Part shown: one piece after another, positions 23,901 to 35,900 of the stretch
Layout: the number at the start of each line of letters is the position of its first letter
How positions within the stretch are numbered: the first letter of the stretch is position 1
The notes under the pieces: model-generated
Told to the model about the DNA's origin: nothing
Databases searched by the model: none
What the model saw: only the letters and a program-made list of their open reading frames with translations
Source: Heliocidaris erythrogramma
Lineage: Eukaryota > Echinodermata > Echinoidea > Camarodonta > Echinometridae
Direction: 5' to 3'
NCBI GenBank assembly: GCA_025617745.1
Contig: CM046871.1
Location: 34,397,294-34,461,293, forward strand
DNA length: 64,000 nt
Made by a program: the position numbers and the translations under genes

Positions 23901-26900
23901 GAGGGTTTATTTCTTCATAATTATGCTTATGTGGAACCCCCCCCCCCCGCACGTACCCCTGTTATATACCCCCTGTTATATACCTCCGTTTGCGTACAGT
24001 GCAGTATTGCGTCCAAAATAACTGAAAAGCAGCCAGGGCGTCGAACTAACATTCCGCCTAAAAAAAAAAGGGCTGAAACATCAGAGCTTTCGCGCTTCGC
24101 ACGGGAAGGGGGAAACTCCCCCTCCCTGCACCCTACCTAGCTGTTACGTACGGTGAAATGTTGAGTCCAAATAATTGAAAAGCAGTCCGGGCGTCGAACT
24201 ATAACTTTCCGCCTTAAAAAATTGTTTGCTACGAGCCGTTATGTTTCTCTCAAATCTGATAAAACGTCAGAGCTTTCGCACTTCGCGCGGGAAGGGAGAA
24301 AATCCCCACCCCACCAACCCCTGTTACATACAGTGCAGTATTACGTCCAAATAATTGAAAAACAGCCAGGGCGCCGGAATCACATTCCGCCTAAAAAAAA
24401 AGGTGCTAAAACGTCAGAGCTTTCGTGCTTCGCGCCGGAAGGTGGGAAACTCCCCCTCCCTGCACCCACCCCTGTTACATACAGTGCAGTATTACGACCA
24501 AATAAACTGAAAAGCAGTCCGAACGTCGAAATAACTTTCCGCCTTAAAAAGGCTGCTGCGAGCCGTTATCTTTCTCTCAAATTTGTTATAAAACGTCAGA
24601 GCTTTCGCGCTTCGCGCGGAAAGGGGGAAACTCCCCCCTCCCTGTACCCATCCCCAGCTTTGCGTGCTCATCACCAATTTCGCACACTTCGCGTGCTCAC
24701 AACCGCCCCCTAAAATGAAATCCTGGCTATGCAGTTGGATCCTTGACGTCTGCCCCCCTATTGAAAATCCTGGCTACGCCTGTGGTCAGAGCTTTCGCAC
24801 TTCCCGTGGGAGGGGGAAAACTCCCCCTCCCTGCATCCCCCCTGTTTCATACATTGCAGTATTGCGTCAAAAAAACTGAACAGCAATCCGGGAGTCGAAA
24901 TAACTTTCCGATAAAAAAAAAAGGTGATACAAGCCGTTATCTTTCTCAAAAATTTGCTATAAAACGTCAGAGCTTTGCGCGGGAGGAAATTCTCCCTATA
25001 CCACCCCCTAATATCGCCCTTAAATTAAATCCTGTTTACGCGGTTGGATCCGTCACGTCTGCCCCCCCCCCCCCCCAACTGGTGTGATAAGGCCTATAGT
25101 GCAATAAACTAAAAGTGACACTAATTCCGTGAGAAATTTGTGTTTTTACTTTTGGATGCGGGATATGTAGACTTGGCCGACTTTAAATAGCCGAACCAAT
25201 TTTTTAAAAAATACAATGAAGGGGACGAAACAAACGAGGGGCAAGCCTGACGTGAATTGTTATGAAACAATATTAGAAAAGAAAAATACAGCATTATACA
25301 TATGAATTGCCACTTCCCTTCCCTGGCCTACTAATATTGAGTGACGACTCTGACATTAACATGTCAGACATTTATATTATTTCTTTTATGGGGGCTGTGG
25401 TGGTTTGCTTGTAGTCTAGTCTTGCCTTCAGGGGCGACTGAGTGACTTCCAAAGTGGGGGAGGGGCGCCGAGAAAACAGGGCACTTTATAAGAGAAATGG
25501 ACACTTAATTCAAAGGAAGTTGGGAAACTGTCGACTGAAAATGGGCACGTCACAAAATGAACAGGGGGCTTATCAGAGATCAAAAGGGGAAGAGGCACTT
25601 TTACAAAGTAATTCACTTCACTCTCAAGCTTTCTTCTCTCTGTTTAGCGAGTCCTTCTTTCTGTATGATTTTATCTTGTTCTCCCCCTTACTTTTGAATA
25701 CATGGGATGTACACGATTGAACAGCCTTAGTGTGAATCAAAGAAATAGTCGGTCGTTGAATGCTTTTAAGTTGTCACTGAATAACCCTAATTAATATTTG
25801 GTCTAAAGACTTTAAATTAAAGTTTGGAAAACACACTTTTCTTCAATCTAATTGTTAGTTGTCTTCAAATCTGGATTTTGTGTATACGTATTACGTAATA
25901 TCATTTAATTCTTTGTTAGTATTTTCTACAAAGGATTGTATTCTTTTATCTGCATGTCAATCTTTAAAAATAGATTAATGTGCATAATAAATGCTGACAG
26001 AGCTGTTGTGGAAATCAGTTGGGGTCTGTCAGGGGTATGCTGAGTACGTCTCTGGTATCATTTTACAACAAAAATCATACGAACCAGGGGCGGATCAAGC
26101 ATTTAGTATGAGAGGGGGGAGGGGGCATACTAATGCAGGTTTGTCAACTTTTGGAAAAGGTAGACCCGTATTTTTTTTGGCCAGCTTCTCGAAAAGTCGC
26201 TCAGCGGGGGTGGGATGGGGGCGGTCCTTTATGGTCAAAATGCATACTTTTCTTCCAAGGGGGGGGGGGGCACTTCCGTGTCCCCCCCCTGGATCCGCTA
26301 CTGATACGAACAATTCAGAAAGATCATGTTCATTGTCAATGGACGCTTGTATTGAATATGTCTAGACTGCATGTTTCATTAAATCCACTCATTATCAGAA
26401 CAATATATCCCAGATAGTCTGCCTGTCAAGATACACTGCCTTTTTAAAAACATCCTTTGATAATACCTGACATACCGTGAATTTTGCAAGTACCTCCCAC
26501 ATATATATAGATATATTTTGCGTGTACTTTTTAAACATCGTATTTCTTTGTTACTTCAAACAACAGTTCTTCAAATCTATTGATTTATACCTGTACTATA
26601 TTGTGAATTTGGAGGTCACACATGAACAATGTAAAATCCAACATTTCAATGTTGAAAAAAAAAAACGAACCAGGAACTGGAATATGTTTTTTCGAAATCC
26701 CTCTTCCACGCAGGCATGAGTTCACTGTATTTTTCAATCGACATTGTTCCTTGTTACTTCAAACGGCAGTTGCCATAAATGTATCAACACAGAAATGTAT
26801 GGTCATAAATGGCGTAAAACAATACACATATGATACATATCCTAATAAATGTAAAAAGTCACTAAGTTTGGAGAAGTTCCCGTCTATAACTGAATTGTAA

Positions 26901-29900
26901 CCCAAAACCATTGCGACTTCTCATCAAATATAGCTTCGTACCTATTATAGAACAATATGCTGGGATAATCTTATGAGATCGACGACCCACGGGGAGGAAA
27001 TGATGAAACATAGGACAGCCTAACAATATGTACTGATACAAACATGCCCCTTTTCCCCAGAGGCGACCCTGGAGGGGGGGGGGGGGGGGGGGAGGGGGGG
27101 GGGAGGCACAGCACCTCCACCCAATTTCCAAGCACCCATAAAGTGCTCTTTTCCTCCTCTGATATTGATATGTGTCTTTTTTTTTCTTTCCATAAGAACA
27201 CCCTTTCCCCATCCTATCAAGTTCTCCTGTTCAAATCTGATGAGTGCTTATATTTACTTCTGATAATTTCCCCTTTTCCTTTCAATTAAGTCCCCCTTTT
27301 GCCACTTTTTAAGTGCCCTTTTTCAAATCTGATGAGCGCCCCTTCTTTCCTTCTGTATAAGTGACAATTTCCCTTTCTTAGAAATGCCCATTTCCCATTT
27401 TGACAAGTGCCCTTTTTCAAACCTTATGGATGCCCTTTTGTTTTTGTTTTTTACTTCTGACAAATGTCTCCCCCTTGCCCTTTTCCCCTATTGACAATTC
27501 TCCCTTTTTCAAATCTGAATAGCGACCCTCTTCTTCGATTATGAATAGTGACCCTCTTCGATTATGAATAGCGACCCTCTTCTTCGATTATGAATAGTGA
27601 CCATCTTCTCCGATTATGAATAGCGACCCTCTTCTTCGATTATGAATAGCGACCCTCTTTTTCGATTATGAATTGCGACCTTCTTCGAATATGAATAGCG
27701 ACCCTTTTCTTCGATTTTGAATAGCGACCCTCTTCTTCGATTATGAATAGCGACCCTCTTCTTTGATTATGAATAGCGACCCTTTTCTTCGATTATGAAT
27801 AGCGACACTCTTCTTAGATTATGAATGGCGACCCTCTTCTTTGATTATGAATAGTGACCCTCTTCTTCAGTTATGAATAGCGACCGTTTTCTCTGATTAT
27901 GATCAGCGACCCACTTCTTCATGGATTGTGACCCTCTTCTTCGATTATGAATAGCGACCCTTATGATTAACGACCCTGATTTGGTATTATGACTAGCGAC
28001 CCTCTTTCCGTATTGTGAATAGCGACCCTCATGTCTTATTATGAATGGCGGTCCTTATGAATAATGACCTTGTAAATAGCAACCTTATGTCTTATCATGA
28101 ATAGTGGTCCTTGTATTTTTTTATGAATAGCGATTAGCGGTCCTTATGACTATCGAGCGGACCCCCATCATTCTGTCACTCAACAATGACAAAGAAAAAA
28201 AACTAACAGATCTAGATCAATAATTCGTGATGAGATTCTGGATCATATGACTATAAACAAATTGGTTAGTGTCAAGCAGTATGGTTTCTTGCCTCGTACG
28301 TCGTTCAACAATGCTCCAGCTGATAAACGTAGTTGATGAATGTCTAACACTCTGGAGGAAAATGGTTCAATTGATGTGATTTATTTACATTTCATGAAGG
28401 CCTTCGATAAGGTGCCCCACCGTCGGCTGCTTGCCAAGATTAGAAGCTATGGCATAAGTGAGTTGGTGGTTAATTGGATTGAAGCATTTCTAGTTGGGAG
28501 AAGACAGCGTGTATGTGTGAATGGAGAATATTCCAGTTGGGGTCTTGTTGCAAGTGGAATTCCACAAGGTAGTGTTCTTGGGCCCGTGTTGTTTGTGTTG
28601 TATATAAATGATCTACCTGACACGATTTCTGAGAGTAGTGTATATCTATTTGCTGATGACACAAAGATTTTCAAGTCCACAACAGATGAGAATGATTGTA
28701 TTGCCCTTCAGAGGGATCTTGATAGGCTCAAATGCTGGTCTGACAAATGGCTGCTTAGATTCATCCCTAAGTTGGTAACCATATGTGTATAGGCTAATAT
28801 GACCAGTGATAATTCGCAAAGTGCCCTTAAGCAAGTGTCATCTGAGAGAGATTTGGGAGTGATGATTGATGATAAGCTAAACTTTGAAGAATATTTACAT
28901 ACAAAGATCAATAAGGCAAACAGACTAATGAATTTAATCAGACGAACCTTTGTTTATTTAGATAAGGATAATTTTTCACTCTTGTACAAATCGCTTGTTC
29001 GTCCCCAAATATGTACGCTCATGCTATGTGGAGCCCCCACCTTAAGAAACATATACATGCTTTGGAAAATGTTCAGTATCTTCCCTAGGGCTAGGTATCC
29101 CTAGGTAGTACAAATAAGAGAAAGTTTAACCTAGAACTAGATCTACATAGATCTAATGTTAGTGACAATAATTGAAGTAAATATGTTGAATTTACAGTCT
29201 AGAGACTAGACTCTTGCCTATAACTTAGAATCTAGACCAATATTATATGGTCTAGGCTCTAGATCTGGACTCTGTATTACCCAGGGATACCTAGGGAAGA
29301 TACTGAACACAGGCACGTCTACGCCTCTATATTCAGTTCCAAGTTCTTTTTCCTCTTCAAGATGGCTGGATCGTTTCCTGGTGCAGGCGATTCGTAATCG
29401 TACTTAATGGGCTCATTTTTCCAGCACCTATCCAAAGCTAGGCGTAGGTCATAGTAGAAAATTGTTTATTCCTAGGACCAAAACTCAGAGATACAAAAAT
29501 TCTTTCTATGTACGAATACGTAAACCATGGAATAATCTTTCCAACGACACCATTACTGCCCCAAGTGTGCACAGTTTTGAAGTATGCCTAGCTTTGGATT
29601 GGTGCTGGAAAAATGAGCCCATTAAAGTAGATATTCAAAGAAAATCACAAATATGGCAATTAATGTATCACTAGAAACTGGGAAGCTTACAGATGGCAAT
29701 CGTATAAGTTTTATGTCAACTGCGTATCTGGTGATTATAAAAACAACACAAATAAAAGCTCTTCTCAGCATCTGGAATATCCGAGGATTCGCCAGAAATA
29801 TAGCGATGTTTTGATGTCGTCACACTCGGGATCGATCCTGCTTAAGCAGACGACGTCCTATAATGAACGAACGTAATTGCAATGCAATTATTTATCAAAT

Positions 29901-32900
29901 TATAAAGAGTTTGGTGTATTTAAACATGACCTTATTTCACACCATTATAAAGGGAAAGTGAAACTGATTCTCATAGCTAAAACCGTTTGATTGTAAATAC
30001 ATAGGAGAAGGGTCAATGATCAATGAAATAAACCCCACTTTCAAATTGAAAAGCCCTCCGAACAATAGCAGGATGGTATTCGTTCCCTCTTGAAACGCCG
30101 AACATGCCCCGGTGCAAGCAGCTGAAAATACAATGGCGTCTTATTTTGTTTACAAGTGACTGATTCCTTTATTTTTTTAACGCTGCATTTTTCATCAAAA
30201 TAATACCATACACGAAGTTAAGAGTGAGGCAACAGACTAACATTAAGACTGACGCTAGTGAAGGAAGAGAAATAAGTGAAGAGGAGATGACAAAATAGGC
30301 TCTGAAAAATGTGTAAGATGTTATGGGACATCGTCTGCTTAGACAGGACTGGTCCAGGGTGTGTCGTCACATATCTCAGCAGCGTTCGAGGAGCTCTTCA
30401 GCTGCTATATCGGGGGCTTTATTTTACTGTTTTATAATTGATAATAATCATTACTTCAAATGTTTCCAAGCGTTGAATTTGGATAACCTTGTTTAATTTA
30501 TGCCATCTATGCAATAATAAGTATTAAGCCAATATTTAAAATCATTAACGTCCTTCTTTAAGTGTATACGATTACGAATCGCCTGCACCAGGAAACAATT
30601 TTCTACTATGTCCTCTTGTCTGATCTCTGGATTGTAATTCAAGATTTGGGGTCAGAATCGTATCAGAATCGTATTGCCAGCTTACAAGCCCGCCCCCCCC
30701 CAATTTTTTTTTTAAAATTAGGCTCTTCATTATTATAAAGAACTAACATAAACAATAGACTAAAATTCATGTAAAGTAGATGGTCTAGGGCTAGGCTCTA
30801 GACTCTAAAAAAAGTCAGTGACAGGTTCAAAATTTGCAGCCAGCGCAATGTTTTTTGTTTTTGTTTGCGGTGGGAAGCCCCTCTCTCTCTGTCTATGGGT
30901 CTGAGCCAAAAGTAGTCAACATAAACCCTAAATTTTCAATTTAAGATTTGTGCCTGCCCTTGTATATCACATGAAAGCTGAGAATCTGTAGTTTATGAAA
31001 ATGTACATGTCTCTTCATGATTGCGTTCCGTTTTTTTTAAAATAAACTTTAAAATGGAAAAGAGCGCCCTCATAGCGCGACGGGACGGAATTACTAGAAA
31101 AAGCAATTAAAAAAAAAAAAGTGAAAGGGCATTTGAAAAATAAATTTTGGAGTTGAAATACTATATGCAATATTATTCAAAGCCCAATAACAGTTCTGGC
31201 CATATTCTGTTATAATTGGGTTAAAATTTGAACTTTTTGGTGCAAAATTGTATTTTGGGGCACTTTGACACCCCCTTTTTATTTTTTTGTAGGATAAAGT
31301 GGAGTTTATAGACTGAGGTCTTATAAAGTATCAATGAACTATCGTACCATTACTTCTGTACCATTAAAATTGATTCCCTTATATTTCGAGAAGAATTGTG
31401 ATGTGTTCTTTTTTTTTCCGTCCCGTCGCATTTAGTGGGTATTTAAGGGATTTTAGGCGCGACGGGACGGAATTTTGCATGGAAAGTACAGTCCCATATA
31501 TGTCATTTGATGTAAGTATACTTTTTTTAACCCGAACAATGTAGTTCTACCACATTTTTTTAGAGAAAAGAACTATTTCATGATATCAAAAAAATTTCTT
31601 TTCAAAATCCCCATTTGTTTTGTACATGGTGCAAAAGTGTCCATCCTCTCTAGTGATTTTATCTCTTTAATTTGAATTAACAATAAAGCTTACCACTTCC
31701 CTGTGCCTTAACATTGTAGTTCTACCATAGTTTAAAAGAAAAAAGTACAGTTGGACAATATTTAAAAAAAAAATTTAAATCCCCATTCATTTTGTACATG
31801 GTGCAAAAGTTTCCGTCCCGTCGCGCGACACCCATTCATCAATTTTCAAATTTAAAAAAATTGATTGGGCCAAAATCTTAGCTTCATGGTTGAATGTCAT
31901 GTGCTCTATCATACTAATAAAAAAGCAGGATACGTAGCTAGTCTTCAATTTTAACTTCGATAAAATTTTACTTTGAATCTGTCTTACAAAATCTCACCAT
32001 TCTATCGTTCCGTCCCGTCGCGCTAACAAAAAATGTTGTTACCATGGAAACGGAATTACGATCATTCTTGTGTTTGTAGTGGAATTGTTCTTCAGTGTAA
32101 ACTTATTATAATTTATAAGTAAAGGTATGCAGCAGGTAGCATTTCTTATTTTCTTGTAAGGAGAAAAAATCCTATTGAATTCCGTCCCGTCGCGTTGACA
32201 GGACTTTTGGCTCAGACCCCTATAGACACTAGACCTAGTCATGATAGTCATATCCAGACCATGCCACCTCCGCTTACCAGGCCAGCCAGATACACTGTCT
32301 GGACTCCTGGACCTGGACTGGTCCTCGATCGGACCAGGCTGGATCGAGTTTACCTGTTGTTAGAGATTAGATCTAGGTCTAGGCCTAAGCAATAGACAGT
32401 TACATCTAGATCTACATACGGACGACCTAAAATAAAGGTTGTCAGTTCCCAAGACATTGCAATTTGTCGCTGCTGTTAGATCTATGCAGTTCCCAAGACC
32501 ATATTTTTCACTCGGCTGGTGGGCCTGTAGACCGAAAATTCTGTCTCTCGTTCTTCGAGAGCTAACGAACGAGAGACAGAATGTTCGGTCTAACAAAGTT
32601 AGTGGGCCTGGACCTGGTTCCGTAGTTCCCAACACTCTGTATTTTCAAGGTTGCCAGAGTGGCAGAATTTATTTTAGCCCAACCAGACGCCGCGTGCGAC
32701 AGCGCTGTGTATAGTTAGCAGAGTTCTGCTTTCTGGCAGAATTTTGAAAGCTTTAGCATCTAGCATTTTATGCTAGGCATAATTTTAAAAAATCTAGCAT
32801 AATTCTGGTGTTTTGTTGTTGTTGTTTTTTTTTTGCTTGTCAGAGAATGTTTGAGTAAGAATACACCCCCAAAATTTTTGAGTAAAATCTTTTGATTTTG

Positions 32901-35900
32901 CAGAATTTTCGCTTTTCCCTAGGCCTAGCAGAATAGTATTTTGTAAACAAATTTTTAGGCCTTACTCCCAGTGTTAAAGATTGTATGCTCGATCTGTAAT
33001 GAAAGTCACAAGTCAGAAAAAATTGGAACCAGCGGGATTCGAACCTATCATCTACTGCTTGCCGGGTAGCGAATTAACCACCACGCTATTCTGGTTCACG
33101 GCCAAGTCACGATGAACAGGAAATCAAAATATACCTAAGATCCTCTTCTTTCTGACTCATTAATATTCAACGGTCCGCCGTGGACAATTGTTAGTAAATA
33201 AAGAAGCTTAATGGGAGGAATTTTAATTTGTAAACAAATTTTTAGGCGTTATACTCCCAGTGTTAAAGATCGTATGCTCGATCTGTAATGAAAATCACAA
33301 GTCAGAAAAATTGGAACCAGCGGAATAGTATTTTTTCACTGGCCACACTGTATTTTGCCCTTTAAGTTTAAGTCCGTTCCTTAATACTTAACAGACACCC
33401 GTTTCGAGGGCGGCTGCGCCACACCCCCGTCTGAACAAAAAAAATGAGTCCCCCCCCCCCCCCCCCCTCCGGATCTGGAGCCAGGGTCAGGGATCTAGCT
33501 ATACTAAGTCATATTTAAGTTGCTCATAAGACATAACCGTAGCCTAGGCTAGGGCTAAGTATAAAAGTTAGGTTTAGCCATCATTCACTCCGCAGTACAG
33601 TTATTATATTATGTGACTTTGTCAAGTTGGTCAAACATTGGCCTTTGTTAAGTTGGTCAAACATTAAATCTATAGAACCTCTCATCTAATTAATAGTATT
33701 AGTCTTACTTACCGTAGATAAAAAAAAATTTCAGCAACCTTTCAACCATGCAAAGCCAAAGATTAATCATGCAGGCAATTTTGTGTAGGCCTATAGCTCT
33801 ATGGTACTTTTTGTGCGGTGCGATAAACTAATTTACACGTAAAACCCTATAGAGATTTGATCTGCAGAAATGAAAAGTTTCTGCCATCAATCAACTAGCT
33901 GGGGATAAATGTGACGTCACTTCGAATCCTCCACGCTAATTGGTTGGTGGCCAAAATGTCGTTTTGTCGTGCTGGGAAAATCGCTCGCTGAGCGATTTTC
34001 TGAAACGACTAAAAACCCCTAAAAAAGATGTCGTGGCAGTGTGCACGGTGCCATAGGGTTTGCATTAGAGCGATTTTTCAGAAAATCGTTCATATCGTGG
34101 TGTCGTGTCGTTTGTCGTTTGTCGTGTTCGGTGTGAATCCGCCTGTACACTTTTTTATACGTCCGACATCAATTTTCCTGTACGTCCGACATTGCATTCA
34201 AAGTGAATTAATTTCTGCCACATTAAAGTGCCTAGGTGCCTTGTACATGCATCGCCCCTTGTCTACATCATTACAAGTGTCCACTTTCATTAATTAATTA
34301 AATTGATTAATTACTTAGTTCCCCAAGACAAGTTCATCCAGATCCTTATTACTGTTCAGAATGATGCTGAAAAATATTAGATTTTATGAGGCCGAAACAT
34401 GTGAAACAATTTGGTGCCATACCACACAACGTCTGTGTGTGTACATACCATGAAAATGTCAGTCTCATTCTCCTAGCACTGAGTAAATGCACTGATCTCA
34501 CTCAAAATATTTCTGCCTTCACTGATGTCATTGTCTGTGATGCTGGCTTTAAAGAGTCCATGGAGTGGCCAACGTGTCAAGAGATCATCAAGCAATATCG
34601 ACCACCTCTTGAGAGCGACATACCTGTTAAATATCGGTGGCAGACAACTGTGGGAGTCCACAAAATGGAAATATTGGCAACTGCACAAGAGGCCTTTGAT
34701 AAGCTAAAGCGACAAATTAAATCCTTTCCTGGTACATGTACATGTGTATATAAAATGAAAGCAGGCCATTTTCATCGAGGAACTGAAGGAGTAAGAGGGT
34801 GGAGAAGAGATACTTTTGCAAGTGGATTTCTCAGAGAATGCGACCCTATCTGAACAGAACGAGATCCAATCAGCTCACTGGAGCCATGGACAAGTGACCC
34901 TCTTTACAGCGCATGCTTGGATAAGGGAAGATCCAGACACCAGGGAGAGCTTAGTTGTTGTATCTGATGAGCTTCAACATAACAAGCTTAGTGTCTACAC
35001 AATGATGGAGCAAATTCTTTTAAAGCTCAAGGGTAAGCATCCTTCGATAAGCACGGTCAAATGTGGTCTCCGATGGTGCCAGCTCCCAGTTAAAAAAACA
35101 GAGGTTCCTGTTTTCCAACTTGACCAAGTGGGAGGATGACTTTAACATCACGCTAAAGTGGCACTTCTTCGCCACTTCCCATGACAAAGGTGTGGTGGAT
35201 GGACTAGGAGGTACGGTGAAGAGGTCAGTATGGAGATTTGTGCGGAGTGGAAAGGGCAATGCTTCAACACCGATAGATTTCTATGAAATATCCGTCCAAA
35301 GAAATGCAACCGTCGGCATCATCTTTATCTCTAAGAGATTGCACAGAAACAAGAAGTTTTGGATACATACTGGGAAGCCACGATCTCTGTGCCAAACACC
35401 CACAAGATACATAGTGTGGTGCCCCTTGGAAAGCAACACTTTGTTGGTCAGTGATTTGTCTGATGCAACTTAGTACAAGTATGTCCACATCAGAGAGGAG
35501 ACGGAGGACCTGATTGATTCCATCGACAGCATGGATGAATCTTTTGATGAGGCTCCTGCAAGTGATGAACTACAAATACGAGTTGGGGAATGGGTGTTAG
35601 TTGCTTATCAGGGGAAAACTTTCCCAGGTGAAGTGATACAATTTGGTGCATGATAATGCAGATCTCAAAGTCAATGTCATGCATGCAACAGGCAGATATT
35701 GGAAATTACCAGACACCGCTGGTCAAATTTTCTATTTCAGAAAAGATGTTAAAATTTAATCCACCTGGGGAGCGTTTCATGAAAGGAAGTTGTCGGATAT
35801 TTTATCCGACAACTGTTATAAGCTACTGAAATCCTTGCATCTGATTGGCTGAGAGCAAATTTGTCGGATAAAATATCTGACAAGTTCTTTCATGAAACGC

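Noticed and set aside
24222..24713. 163-codon plus-strand frame with repeated TSELS-FAREG
   Set aside because: Periodicity follows the DNA tandem array; frame and stops differ between units.
27520..28150. CRISPR-like array
   Set aside because: Units are contiguous 26-bp tandem repeats without unique spacers, in an animal genome.
33024..33096. Minus-strand tRNA gene
   Set aside because: Box B and the CCA-like end are present and the acceptor pairs, but the T-stem is poor and the segment is part of a short retroelement with a target duplication.
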